Shown here: positions 16,648 to 25,213 of the stretch, piece after piece
Numbering within the stretch: the first letter of the stretch is position 1
Layout of the letters: each line of letters begins with the position of its first letter
Assembly (NCBI RefSeq): GCF_937952055.1
Contig: NZ_CALFYO010000002.1
Span: 1 to 64,000, forward strand
Source: an uncultured Piscinibacter sp.
GTDB taxonomy: Bacteria; Pseudomonadota; Gammaproteobacteria; Burkholderiales; Burkholderiaceae_C
Direction of reading: 5' to 3'
Length of the DNA stretch: 64,000 bases
Made by a program: the position numbers and the translations under genes
Notes under the pieces: model-generated
The model's input: only the letters and a program-made list of their open reading frames with translations
Told to the model about the DNA's origin: nothing
Database searches by the model: none

Positions 16648-17721
16648 ATGGCAACCCAGAACCTTGACCTGTTCGACGACGCCGACCCGGCTGACCAGGT
16701 GCGGGCGTACCAGGAGGCCTTCGATCAATGGCTCGATCACCAGCGCACGGCAGCCTCGCGCAAGATCACATTGACGTCCTCCATCCGTGCGTACACGGTG
16801 CTGTGGCAGGCTTTCGCCGAGTGGTGCCTGAGTCAGTCACCCGTGATCGGCCTGGATGGCATCTCCGAAGCGGACCTCGGCGCGTTCATCAACAGCCGGC
16901 TCGAACCCGCCAACGCGTCTCGTGCAAAGCCCAGCCGGCTCAAGGAGGCCGGGAAGTTCACGCCGCGGCACGCATGGCGCTTACTGAAGCTCATCGACAG
17001 CGTGCTGGAAGTCCGCGCACATGCCACCGGGTCCGCCGCCCCGAACCGAGCAGCGTCCACCCTGCTGCAATCCCGTGAGGATTGGCTCTATGCCAACGCC
17101 AATCGGCGCGACGCACTGCCCGACTACCTGGCCCCTGCCGAGGCCCGCATCCTCGTCAACTACCTCTCCGCTGGTCTGCCCCGTTCGGGCCGGCGAGGCG
17201 TCGACATCACGTGGCAGGAACTGCGCAATCGCACTGCCGTCGCGCTGCACCTGGGCTCCGGGCTGACCCCCGCGGACGTCCGCATGCTTCGCCTGACATC
17301 CCCCGTGCTGCGCACGGGCGAAGAGAAAGGCGTGCCGGGCACCGTCCACGTGCCCGCCTACGGCGACAGCCCAGAACGTGAAGCACCGGTGATCAAGTGG
17401 GCAGGCCGCGTGCTGGCCTACTGGCTGCAGGTGCGCAAGGAACAGAAGCTCGCCGGCGACTTCCTGTTTCCAGCGACGCGTACTGGCAAGCCATGGGGCA
17501 AGGTGACCCACTACGACGCGGTGAAGGCGGTCCTCGAAGCCTCTGGCATCGACAAGAGCCTGGTCGAAGGCGGTGCCTACCGCCTGCGCCACACCTTCGC
17601 GCTGCGCCAGCTGCGCCGCGGCAAGTCACCGGACCTGGTGGCCAAGTGGCTCGGGGTGGTCGAGATGCGGGTGATGGACCGCTACCGGCGCGTCGACTAC
17701 TCGAGCGAACGCCCCGACTGA
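16648..17721 (+). CDS. Tyrosine recombinase-family protein lacking key catalytic residues
   Basis: 357 aa with a SAM-like core-binding domain (about 15-130) and a catalytic-type domain (150-345). The first catalytic Arg position reads GSGLTPADVRML instead of the usual G-L-R-x-x-E. The His of the HxxR box is Tyr (YRLRHTF), and the LGH position is LGV (KWLGVVEM). The second Arg and a candidate nucleophile Tyr (VMDRYRRV) remain. It may be a DNA-binding or accessory protein rather than an active recombinase. It sits 34 bp before a 75-aa gene. Confidence 0.75.
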   Translation: MATQNLDLFDDADPADQVRAYQEAFDQWLDHQRTAASRKITLTSSIRAYTVLWQAFAEWCLSQSPVIGLDGISEADLGAFINSRLEPANASRAKPSRLKEAGKFTPRHAWRLLKLIDSVLEVRAHATGSAAPNRAASTLLQSREDWLYANANRRDALPDYLAPAEARILVNYLSAGLPRSGRRGVDITWQELRNRTAVALHLGSGLTPADVRMLRLTSPVLRTGEEKGVPGTVHVPAYGDSPEREAPVIKWAGRVLAYWLQVRKEQKLAGDFLFPATRTGKPWGKVTHYDAVKAVLEASGIDKSLVEGGAYRLRHTFALRQLRRGKSPDLVAKWLGVVEMRVMDRYRRVDYSSERPD

Positions 17722-17755
17722 CAGCGGCTGGCACTGGATCCTGCCGCACGAGCCC

Positions 17756-17983
17756 ATGCCCGCCGACCTGATGGCCATCGCCCACGTCCGCAGGCTGCTG
17801 CTGGAACTCGGCATGGAGGAAGCGCCGGAGCAGATCGTCCCGGCTGCGCTCGGCTATTCGGTTTGGGTGTCGCTGCCCATCGCAGAGCTGGCAGGCAGAA
17901 CTCCGAAGGAACTGGTGGCCGACGCGGAGGGCAGCGCCGCGCTTCGCCGCTGGATCGTCGGTCGGCTCGGCCTAGGCAGCTAA
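17756..17983 (+). CDS. Small hypothetical protein (weak MbcA/ParS-like resemblance)
   Basis: 75 aa. The C-terminal stretch LAGRTPKELVADAEGSAALR faintly resembles the toxin-binding end of Xre/MbcA/ParS antitoxins, but no toxin is adjacent. Same strand as the recombinase-like gene, 34 bp after it, and converging by 4 bp with the AcaB-like gene stop. Function unknown. Confidence 0.5.
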   Translation: MPADLMAIAHVRRLLLELGMEEAPEQIVPAALGYSVWVSLPIAELAGRTPKELVADAEGSAALRRWIVGRLGLGS

Positions 17984-18783
17984 GCGCCAGCGGGCACGGA
18001 CTCGGTCTCCTGACCCGCGGCTTCCGGGATCGAAGCTGCCGTCTGCTCACCCGAAACTGGAGGGGGTTCATCGACGCGCTGATCGGCTGCAGCTTCGCCC
18101 GCGAGGGGCCCGTCCTGGTCGGGGTTGGTCGAGGGCGCCGGTCGTGGGGCCGGCGGCCGCGGCTTGGCAGCTTCCGCTGCCAGCCTCGCGTCACGTTCGT
18201 TCATGCGGCGACGCACGCCCATCCAGAGGTTGCGCGCCTTGGTCGAGATGCTCAGCACGACCCGCTTGTACAGGGACCGGCGCGTCTCGAGCTCGCGTTC
18301 ACTGATGATCTCCTCGATGGCCAGCGTCTCCATCATCGGCATGATGATGTCGAGCTTGTGCATCAGGTCGAAGTAGCGCCGGCCGAACGAGGAAGTGATG
18401 CCGATTTCTTCCCGCAGAGGCACCGTGTCGTAGGACGCCAGCGTCTCGATGTTGTGGTGCTTGAGCAGCGCCTCGGCCTGGTCGATGGCTCTGTTGATCT
18501 CATCCGTCGCCGCGTCCAGCGCCTCGCGGATGTTCTGCTCGATGCGTTCCACCACCTCGTGATCGAGCTTGGCACGGCCGAGCTGGCTGATGAAGTACAT
18601 CGACGCCTGGAAGCTGTAGAAGCAGCGCGCGAACATGCGTTTGGCATGCGGGCTGGAGAGGTGCGTGGTCCGCTTCAGCGAGGCGCCTTCGACCTTGCGA
18701 AAGTCCGCCCGGTACTCGTCCTTGTTCAGAATGCGCTCGTTCACCTGGCCGGTGTCGATGACGGCGAGTCGGGTTGAGGTCAT
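17980..18783 (-). CDS. AcaB-like (DUF1845) transcriptional regulator
   Basis: 267 aa. The N-terminal 190 residues match what I recall of the DUF1845/AcaB family of ICEs and IncC plasmids: NKDEYRADFRKVEGASLKRT, HLSSPHAKRMFARCFYSFQA, then a long helical region. The last 70 residues are a Pro/Ala-rich acidic tail. In IncC plasmids AcaB activates the acaDC promoter. Here copy B of the 40-bp box lies 67 bp upstream, so the FlhCD-like proteins may activate it in turn. ATG at 18783. Family call from memory, not from a search. Confidence 0.65.
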   Translation of the reverse strand: MTSTRLAVIDTGQVNERILNKDEYRADFRKVEGASLKRTTHLSSPHAKRMFARCFYSFQASMYFISQLGRAKLDHEVVERIEQNIREALDAATDEINRAIDQAEALLKHHNIETLASYDTVPLREEIGITSSFGRRYFDLMHKLDIIMPMMETLAIEEIISERELETRRSLYKRVVLSISTKARNLWMGVRRRMNERDARLAAEAAKPRPPAPRPAPSTNPDQDGPLAGEAAADQRVDEPPPVSGEQTAASIPEAAGQETESVPAGA

Positions 18784-18850
18784 GGCACGCTCCGTTGTCC
18801 AAGTGAGGTTGGGCGGGTACCGCAATCATCCCGACCGTCGCCGGCGCGCG

Positions 18851-18890
18851 CCACCGGAAAGGCGGGTCGAACCCCCCCTCCAAATCGGCC
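18851..18890 (-). promoter_or_regulatory. 40-bp box, copy B, upstream of the AcaB-like gene
   Basis: Read leftward: GGCCGATTTG, seven Gs, then CGACCCGCC and TTTCCGGTGG. 67 bp before the ATG at 18783 and oriented toward it. The middle and right half match copies E and F most closely. Confidence 0.75.
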
Positions 18891-18902
18891 GTCGCCTCGC
18901 CG

Positions 18903-18932
18903 TTGACAGGGCACGGCGCCGGGCGCTAAGGT
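18903..18932 (+). promoter_or_regulatory. Possible sigma70-type promoter for the rightward 19238 operon
   Basis: TTGACA at 18903-18908 followed after 18 bp by TAAGGT, a weak -10. It faces the 19238 gene and would give a leader of about 300 nt containing the hairpin at 19042-19080. Only the -35 is strong. Confidence 0.35.
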
Positions 18933-19033
18933 TCGCGCCTGTGCAGTAGCTGGCCCTGCACCCCAAATCAGGCAAGCCCTCCAGAGCGTCGAATCGACGC
19001 ACCGCCCGGCCCCTCCGGGCACATCCGCATCCG

Positions 19034-19095
19034 CCGATCGGCCTTTCGAGGCGCGACCCGTTTCGTCGCGCGCCGAAAGGTCTCTCCCGATCGGT
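19034..19095 (+). promoter_or_regulatory. Long hairpin flanked by CCGATCGG repeats in a leader region
   Basis: CCTTTCG and GCGCGAC (19042-19057) pair with GTCGCGC and CGAAAGG (19065-19080) around a CCGTTTC loop. The stem is flanked by two copies of the palindrome CCGATCGG (19034-19041 and 19087-19094). It lies about 145 bp before the 19238 gene. Possibly an RNA structure or a protein site; function unknown. A second, shorter hairpin (GGGGCA-acagc-TGCCCC) follows near 19181-19197. Confidence 0.5.
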
Positions 19096-19237
19096 AGCTG
19101 GCACACCGATCCAGCGGCTCTTGCCGCCCAAGCCAGCCCTATATGCCGGTTCATGACCGGCCACTCACTCAACCCCCGCGGGGCAACAGCTGCCCCTGCG
19201 GGGATGGGCGTTGCCTCGCGCATCCATGGAGGCAGCA

Positions 19238-19894
19238 ATGCTCAACATGAGTGTCGCCAACGCTTGCATCCGAGGTTCGCTGTTTGACCTCGACGAACCC
19301 CCATCTATCCCCGGCCGTGCCGATGCCGTCCATACCCTGCAACTGCACCAGTTGCCGCTGCAGACCCAGGACGCGCTGCAGCAGTTGATCGCGATCGAGG
19401 ACGCTCCCGAGTGGAGCGAGTCCGCCGTGGTGCAACTGCACTGGGTGCTGCTGCAGGAGCTGAGAAAGCTCACCGATCCCGAGACGCCGCTGGAGGAGAA
19501 GATCGAGACGCTGGACTGGGCCCTGACGAGTCCGTCGAACGATCACCTCCCCTTCTCGTTCGCCTCGTGCGTCCGCGTCGTCGGCACCAGCCCCATGTCG
19601 CCGACGGCCTACTTCGGCCTGCTCGATGTCGAGGAGTTGCGCCACTGGCTGCTCGTCAACGCGAGGCGCTGGCTTCGCGAATCCATCGCGCGCTACCCGC
19701 AGTGGGCCCAGGAGCTGTTCTACAGCGACCCCCACTTCGCCGCGGCCCAGCTGGAGGCGAATCCCCAGTGGCTCAACGAGCAGATCCGCCGGCACGAGGC
19801 ATCCACGTCGTCCGACGCCAGCCAGCGGGACCTGTTCGCGCTGGCATCGCACCTCGGTGACGAGGCGCAGGAGGCCGCATGCCCGCTCAACTGA
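19238..19894 (+). CDS. Conserved hypothetical protein
   Basis: 218 aa, mostly helical and acidic, no recognised domain. Notable stretches are QLPLQTQDALQQLIAIEDAP and SPTAYFGLLDVEELRHWLLV. GGAGG at 19228-19232 places the start at the ATG of 19238 rather than 19226. First gene of a rightward set of four small unknown genes ahead of nrdJ; its stop overlaps the next start by 16 bp. Confidence 0.6.
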   Translation: MLNMSVANACIRGSLFDLDEPPSIPGRADAVHTLQLHQLPLQTQDALQQLIAIEDAPEWSESAVVQLHWVLLQELRKLTDPETPLEEKIETLDWALTSPSNDHLPFSFASCVRVVGTSPMSPTAYFGLLDVEELRHWLLVNARRWLRESIARYPQWAQELFYSDPHFAAAQLEANPQWLNEQIRRHEASTSSDASQRDLFALASHLGDEAQEAACPLN

Positions 19895-20202
19895 TCCGTC
19901 CCGAGGTGCTGCTGCTTATCGTCTTCGTGCTCTGGGGCATCGCCGGGAAGCTGGACGAGCCTCTCGAGGGCTTCGACCCGGAGCCCGTGCAGGCCGAGGC
20001 CGCCGCAACCGAGGGCGACCCGGCCGCGCAGTCGCTGCACCTGCTGTGTGTCGTGGAGGAGGCCGGGCCGGGCTCGGTGCGCCAGGCCCCCACGCCCGTG
20101 CTCACGGCGTACTCGCCGACCCCACATGGGTCCGAAGGCCGCCACGCCGCAACAAGCCGCCGTCTGACGTGCGTCGTCACAGACGAACAGGAGACCCCGT
20201 GA
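19879..20202 (+). CDS. Hypothetical protein with N-terminal membrane segment
   Basis: 107 aa. One hydrophobic helix near the N-terminus (VLLLIVFVLWGIAG), then a low-complexity Ala/Pro-rich region without recognisable features. It overlaps the genes on both sides (start inside 19238 gene, stop overlapping the GTG at 20199), which supports translation as part of an operon. Confidence 0.5.
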   Translation: MPAQLIRPEVLLLIVFVLWGIAGKLDEPLEGFDPEPVQAEAAATEGDPAAQSLHLLCVVEEAGPGSVRQAPTPVLTAYSPTPHGSEGRHAATSRRLTCVVTDEQETP

Positions 20203-20510
20203 ACCACCTCAACCTGTCCATCCGCGCGCTGCCCATGCAGCGTCTGCTGCCGGTGCGGTCGCTCGACGAGCTCGAGCATCTCGTGAAGGAAAGCGAAGTC
20301 CTCACCGGCGCGCCCGGCCGCACGTTTGTGGTCGCCGGCGCCGATCGGCCCGCCTACCAGGTGCATGCCGATGTCGCTGGATTCCAGATCGCCCGGCTCG
20401 ACGGCGCCATGCCGCACGAAGTCCTGGCCACGGCACGCGAGCTGGCCAGCCACCCCATTGGAAGCGCCATGGTGTGCGGCCTGCTCTACACGGAGCCGTT
20501 GCCGCAGTAG
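20199..20510 (+). CDS. Hypothetical protein
   Basis: 103 aa; GTG start preceded by ACAGGAGACC. It has a small alpha/beta pattern (RTFVVAGADRPAYQVHADVA, PHEVLATARELASHP) but matches no family I know. Coupled to the preceding gene by a 4-bp overlap. Confidence 0.55.
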   Translation: MNHLNLSIRALPMQRLLPVRSLDELEHLVKESEVLTGAPGRTFVVAGADRPAYQVHADVAGFQIARLDGAMPHEVLATARELASHPIGSAMVCGLLYTEPLPQ

Positions 20511-20564
20511 CGCAACTCGAACGACCGGCCTTCGCAGGTCGGTCCATTCAAGGAGAACACCATC

Positions 20565-20918
20565 ATGTCGATGAACCTTCCCTCCATCGGCTCCGCACAG
20601 ACCCCCTACGGCCTGGCCAGCATCCATGTGGGCCGCTATCCCGTCGGCGGCGCCCTGTTCGTCGAGCTCTACACGGCCGACGACGAGATGCCGGAGCCGC
20701 TGGCCATGCTGAGCTGCAACCTGGCGGCTTCGGGTGTCAGGTTGGCCGACGACGAGTTCTGCGTGAAGTCGTGGTCCGAGAACGAGCCGCTGATCGAGCC
20801 CCTGCTCGCCACCGGCCTCTTCGAGGACACCGGCCGGCGCACGCCGACCGGCTACGCGGTCTCGCCGACCTGGCGCATCAAGAACCCGCAGTTCGTGCCA
20901 CCGCGGCGCGGACGCTGA
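20565..20918 (+). CDS. DUF4313-like hypothetical protein
   Basis: 117 aa. A beta-rich first half (YGLASIHVGRYPVGGALFVE, LAMLSCNLAA) leads to FCVKSWSENEPLIEPLLATG and LFEDTGRRTPTGYAVSPTWR, which resembles the DUF4313 family of mobile-element proteins; recalled, not searched. Preceded by a good site (AAGGAGAA). Function unknown. Confidence 0.55.
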   Translation: MSMNLPSIGSAQTPYGLASIHVGRYPVGGALFVELYTADDEMPEPLAMLSCNLAASGVRLADDEFCVKSWSENEPLIEPLLATGLFEDTGRRTPTGYAVSPTWRIKNPQFVPPRRGR

Positions 20919-21356
20919 AGATCCTGGGCACCACCGTGGTCAGTCGTATCGCCTTCCCGGCGGCGCGGCTGAGCCTGGTGGCCCGCTCTCGCCAAAGCTC
21001 GCGACCGGCTGGAACGCCGTCCGCGGTGGCGGCGAGAGGTGCTGGCGGTTCTTTCCCGAGGGAGTGCACCCCTTCGGAAAGCATCGCTTCCCCAGCAGGC
21101 AGCTGACAGGCCTGGCGCTCTCCGGCGCGAAGTCAGCCCTTCAATCGCGGCCCCTGCCCTGCAGCGGCCACACACCGGACCAGATCTCGTCTTGTCCGGG
21201 CCATCCCCCGTCGGGCGGCACACCGATCGGCCTGCAAAGGCCATCTGCCGCCCTCCCGCCCACAAAGCGCATCCGAGCGTTGCCGGTTGCCTCGCAACAC
21301 CGCGAGCAGCCTGGCAGCGCCTTGCCGCGTGGGTACCCCGTTCCCGAGGAGTTTTC
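20919..21356. other. 438-bp intergenic region upstream of nrdJ
   Basis: No gene seen. Because NrdJ needs cobalamin I looked for a B12 riboswitch and saw no convincing B12 box. Some short GC hairpins are present. The promoter of nrdJ is probably here but I cannot place it. Confidence 0.4.
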
Positions 21357-23858
21357 ATGAACCTCAGAGACCTTGTCCCCGCCGCCGCGGCCCTGGAGCC
21401 GCAAACGATCAGCCTCGATGTCCTGCGCGAGAAGTACTGCAAGGACAACGAGACGTCGATCGAGGACGTCAACGCGCGCGTCGCCAACGCGCTCGCGGAC
21501 GTCGAGCCCGAACGTCGAGACCAGCACCGTGAAGCTTTCTTGTGGGCACTGCAGCAGGGCTTCCTGCCGGCCGGTCGCATCCAGTCCGCCGCAGGCACGC
21601 CCCTCGCGGCGACGCTCATCAACTGCTTCGTGCAGCCGGTGGGCGACTCCATCGCGCAAGTCGACGATGGCTATCCCGGCATCTACACCGCGCTGACCGA
21701 AGCCGCCGAAACCATGCGGCGCGGCGGCGGCGTGGGCTACGACTTCTCGCGCATCCGCCCGCGCGGCGCGTGGGTCGGCAGCACACGCAGCCACGCTTCG
21801 GGCCCGGTGAGCTACATGCAGATCTTCGACCGCTCCTGCGAAACCGTGGAAAGCGCCGGCGCGCGGCGCGGCGCCCAGATGGGCGTCCTGCGCTGCGATC
21901 ACCCGGACATCGAGGAGTTCATCCACGCCAAGGACGACGGTGGCCTGAAGAACTTCAACCTCTCCATCGCCGTGACCGATGCGTTCATGCAGGCCGTCCT
22001 CGCCGATGGCGAGGTGGACCTGGTTCACCGAGCCGAGCCGGGCGCAGCACAAAAGGCCACTGGCGCGCGCCGGCGCGAAGGCAGCGAGCGCGCCTGGATC
22101 TACCGCACCGTGAAGGCCCGCGACCTGTGGGACCAGATCATGCGGTCCACCTACGACCACGCCGAACCCGGCGTGCTCTTCATCGACACGATCAACCGCG
22201 ACAACAACCTGTCGTACTGCGAGACGATCGAGAGCTGCAATCCCTGCAGCGAGCAGTCGCTGCCGGCCTATGGCTGCTGCTGCCTGGGCTCCATCGACCT
22301 GACCCGATTCGTGCTCGATCCGTTCGAGCCGGCGGCGCGCTTCGACGACCAACGGTTCACGCAAGTGGCCGGCGTCGCGGTGCGCATGCTGGACAACGTG
22401 CTCGACACGACGGTGTGGCCGTTGGCGCAACAGCAGCGACAGGCGATCGACAAGCGCAGGGTGGGTCTGGGCTTCACCGGCCTGGGCGATGCCCTCGTGA
22501 TGCTGGGCCTTGCCTACGGCACGCCCGAAGCGCGCTCGGAGGCCCGGCGCATGGCCGAGTTGATGCGCGACGCGGCCTATGCGGCGTCGGTGGAACTTGC
22601 GCGCGAGCGCGGGGCCTTCCCGGCGTTCGATGCCGAGCGCTACCTGTCGCGTGGCACTTTCGCCTCGCGTCTGCCTGCGCACCTGCGCGAGCAGATCCGG
22701 CAGCACGGCATCCGCAACTCGCACCTGCTGTCGATCGCGCCCACGGGCACGATCAGCCTGGCCTTCGCGGACAACGCCAGTAATGGCATCGAGCCCGCCT
22801 TCAGCTGGAGCTACCAGCGCAAGAAGCGCATGCCAGACGGCAGCACGAAGGAGTACGCCGTCGAGGATCATGCGTGGCGGCTGTATCGGCATCTGAAGGG
22901 CGAGCAGGCGACGCTGACACCGGCGTTCATCACCGCGCTGGAGCTCAGCGCGAACGACCACGTGGCCATGGTGGCCGCCGTGGCGCCGTGCATCGACACC
23001 GCCATCTCCAAGACGGTGAACGTTCCAGCGGACTATCCCTACGCGGACTTCAAGGACCTGTACCTGCAGGCCTGGCAGGCCGGTATCAAGGGACTGGCGA
23101 CCTTCCGGCCCAACCCCGTGACCGGGGCGGTGCTGAGCGTCGAAAGCGCCTCCGCGGCCACGTTGCCCACATCGGACGGTGATGACCCACTGCGCCGGCA
23201 GTTCGACAGCCGGCCGCCGGGCGATCTCGAAGGGGTCACCTCGAAGGTCGAGTACTGCACGAGCGAAGGCAAGAAGTCGGTCTACCTGACCATCAACTTC
23301 ATGCGCGTGGCGGGAACCGTCGACGGCCGCCAGGTCGTCATCGAACGGCCGGTCGAGTTCTTCATGCCGGCCGGGCAGCGCGACGAGGGCCAGCAATGGA
23401 TCGCGTCGAACATGCGGATGCTCTCGATGGTCGGCCGCTCCGGCGGGTCGATCGAGAAGGCACTGCAGAACATGCGCGAGGTGGTCTGGGACAAGGGGCC
23501 CGTGCAATGTGGCGTCGTCTTGCGTGGCGATGGCCACACCGCGAGGCGCTGGCATGACTCCGAGGTCGCCGCGATCGGCTACTGGCTGCAGCAGATGCTG
23601 GCCAAGCGCGGGTTCCTGGATGCCGACGGCCACCAGGTGCCTGTGCTCGAGATGTCCGCAAGGCTGTCTCGCCAGCTCGAACTGCAGTTGGGCGGAGACG
23701 ATGACTTGGTCCTTATCGACCGGCACGACACGCAGCCTGCGACAACGAGCTTCGTGACCCGCGGCCGCCAGTGCCCGGAGTGCGGGGCGCGCGCGCTGCG
23801 ACGCGTGGATGGCTGCGAACGCTGCACCGAGTGCAACCACGTCGGCAACTGCGGCTGA
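21357..23858 (+). CDS. nrdJ: Adenosylcobalamin-dependent (class II) ribonucleotide reductase
   Basis: 833 aa. It reduces ribonucleotides to deoxyribonucleotides with a B12 radical, independent of oxygen. Active-site features seen: substrate-reducing Cys in ATLINCFVQP, the NPCSEQ loop with catalytic Asn, Cys and Glu, and the radical-site region IAPTGTISLAFADNAS. The C-terminal redox tail CPECGARALRRVDGCERC keeps the paired cysteines that rereduce the active site. Start ATG follows CGAGGAG. Full length for the family, so likely functional. It precedes a primase by 88 bp, so the two may boost DNA synthesis during transfer or establishment. Confidence 0.95.
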   Translation: MNLRDLVPAAAALEPQTISLDVLREKYCKDNETSIEDVNARVANALADVEPERRDQHREAFLWALQQGFLPAGRIQSAAGTPLAATLINCFVQPVGDSIAQVDDGYPGIYTALTEAAETMRRGGGVGYDFSRIRPRGAWVGSTRSHASGPVSYMQIFDRSCETVESAGARRGAQMGVLRCDHPDIEEFIHAKDDGGLKNFNLSIAVTDAFMQAVLADGEVDLVHRAEPGAAQKATGARRREGSERAWIYRTVKARDLWDQIMRSTYDHAEPGVLFIDTINRDNNLSYCETIESCNPCSEQSLPAYGCCCLGSIDLTRFVLDPFEPAARFDDQRFTQVAGVAVRMLDNVLDTTVWPLAQQQRQAIDKRRVGLGFTGLGDALVMLGLAYGTPEARSEARRMAELMRDAAYAASVELARERGAFPAFDAERYLSRGTFASRLPAHLREQIRQHGIRNSHLLSIAPTGTISLAFADNASNGIEPAFSWSYQRKKRMPDGSTKEYAVEDHAWRLYRHLKGEQATLTPAFITALELSANDHVAMVAAVAPCIDTAISKTVNVPADYPYADFKDLYLQAWQAGIKGLATFRPNPVTGAVLSVESASAATLPTSDGDDPLRRQFDSRPPGDLEGVTSKVEYCTSEGKKSVYLTINFMRVAGTVDGRQVVIERPVEFFMPAGQRDEGQQWIASNMRMLSMVGRSGGSIEKALQNMREVVWDKGPVQCGVVLRGDGHTARRWHDSEVAAIGYWLQQMLAKRGFLDADGHQVPVLEMSARLSRQLELQLGGDDDLVLIDRHDTQPATTSFVTRGRQCPECGARALRRVDGCERCTECNHVGNCG

Positions 23859-23946
23859 ATCTTCCATCGAGGACCTGGGACGTGCACGGAGTTCCGCCCT
23901 CGTGGCGGGGCTCCGGCCACCCGGCCTCAACACATTGGACAAGACC

Positions 23947-24963
23947 ATGAACCATGACTTTGAAGCGCGCGTGAGCGACGTGAAGTCCCGCGCGCACGGG
24001 CATTGGACGGGCATCCTGCGGTCGCTGGGCGTCGACGAAGACATCCTCAAGGGCAAGAACCTGCCCTGTCCGATCGACGGCTGCGGCGGCACCGACCGCT
24101 TCCAGTACACCGACAAGTTCGGCGAAGGCAACTACCACTGCCGCTCGTGCGGTGCCGGGGGCGGACTGAAGCTCGCCCACGCGGTACGCGGCGGACGGTT
24201 CAGTGATCTGCTCGACGACATCGAGTCGCTCGTGGGATCGGTGCGGCCGGCGTCATCACCCGGCCTGGCCGGCCCGTCGCTGGAGCGCATGAAGCGGCTG
24301 TGCCACCAGACCTGGATCGAGGCCAAGCCGGTCACCATCGGCGACGAAGTCGACCGCTACCTGCGCGGCCGTTGCATCAACCAGGGCGCCTACCCCAGGA
24401 CGCTGCGGTTTCATCCGGCGTTGGGCTACTACGAGAAGCAGCCCGGGCAGAAGCGCTCGAAGCTGATCGCCAGCTACGCCGCAATGGTCGCCTGTGTGCA
24501 GGGGCCGGACGGCCACGCCGTCACCCTGCACCGGACGTACCTCAAGGAGGGCCGCAAGGCACTCGGCGACCAGTCCAAGAAGCTGCTGTCCGCCGGCATC
24601 AACGGTGCGGCCGTGCGCCTCGACGAGGCCACGGAGGAACTGGCACTCACCGAAGGGATCGAGACCGCGCTGGCGGTGCGCCTGCGCACTGGCAAGCCGA
24701 CCTGGGCGGCCATCAACTGCGGCAACCTCGAGAGGATCTGGATCCCCGAGCGGGTGCGGCGGGTGTGCATCTACGCGGACAACGACGCGGACGCCGAGTT
24801 CGCTGGCCAGGCCTCGGCCTACATCCTCGCCCAGCGACTCGTGCGCGAAGCGAAGAAGGCCGGCATCCATCGCACGGTCGAAGTCTTCGTGCCCCGCCAA
24901 GCGGGCACGGACTGGGCCGACATCTGGCTCGCCTCGCTTGCCAAGGACAAGCGCGCGGCGTAA
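23947..24963 (+). CDS. DNA primase with zinc finger and Toprim domain
   Basis: 338 aa. An N-terminal zinc-binding domain (CPIDGCGGTDRFQY ... YHCRSCGAGGG, residues about 38-76) resembles phage P4/T7-type primases. A middle region follows, then a C-terminal Toprim domain with the acidic motif LTEGIETALAV and the DxD-type motif CIYADNDADAEFAGQ. No helicase domain is fused. It would prime replication of incoming single-stranded DNA or of the excised element. It follows nrdJ; a strong hairpin follows the stop. Confidence 0.8.
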   Translation: MNHDFEARVSDVKSRAHGHWTGILRSLGVDEDILKGKNLPCPIDGCGGTDRFQYTDKFGEGNYHCRSCGAGGGLKLAHAVRGGRFSDLLDDIESLVGSVRPASSPGLAGPSLERMKRLCHQTWIEAKPVTIGDEVDRYLRGRCINQGAYPRTLRFHPALGYYEKQPGQKRSKLIASYAAMVACVQGPDGHAVTLHRTYLKEGRKALGDQSKKLLSAGINGAAVRLDEATEELALTEGIETALAVRLRTGKPTWAAINCGNLERIWIPERVRRVCIYADNDADAEFAGQASAYILAQRLVREAKKAGIHRTVEVFVPRQAGTDWADIWLASLAKDKRAA

Positions 24964-24970
24964 GCTTTCA

Positions 24971-24999
24971 GGGGTGGCAGCAATGCCACCCCCTCTTTC
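24971..24999 (+). terminator. Probable intrinsic terminator after the primase gene
   Basis: Perfect 9-bp stem GGGGTGGCA / TGCCACCCC with a GCAA loop (24971-24992), followed by CTCTTTCC. The T-tract is short, so termination may be partial. Confidence 0.55.
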
Positions 25000-25151
25000 C
25001 GTGTGCCCCGTGCGGGCACAGCGACAGAGGTTTCCCAAGTGGCAGCTGCCAGGCCACGCTGAACTCCAGCGAAGGTAGCCCTTCAATCCCAGTGCACGAC
25101 GGTCGCCGTTCGTGCCGCATCGCCGCTCAGCCTCGCTGAGCCCTCACCCCC

Positions 25152-25193
25152 GCGGGGACGCGCTTCCCCGCTGCCGGGGTAGAGCCGTCCCCG
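25152..25193 (+). promoter_or_regulatory. Twin-hairpin leader before the DUF932 gene
   Basis: Two successive stems: GCGGGGA/TCCCCGC (25152-25171) and CGGGG/CCCCG (25175-25193). They end 20 bp before the ATG at 25214 and its TTGGAGAT ribosome site. Similar GC hairpins with a CCCCCGCGGGG start lie before the 19238 gene (from 19176). Possibly stabilises or controls the mRNA. Confidence 0.4.
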
Positions 25194-25213
25194 TATTTCA
25201 TTTGGAGATCTCC

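Noticed and set aside
16239..16649. Leftward 136-aa ORF in the divergent intergenic region
   Set aside because: Low-complexity, Arg/Pro-rich translation typical of non-coding high-GC DNA, no domain, no ribosome site.
20919..21356. Cobalamin riboswitch upstream of the B12-dependent nrdJ
   Set aside because: I saw no recognisable B12 box or the conserved core; only generic GC-rich hairpins.
21141..24131. A 996-aa leftward ORF opposite nrdJ
   Set aside because: It is the antisense shadow of the high-GC nrdJ gene; His/Arg-rich translation without domains.
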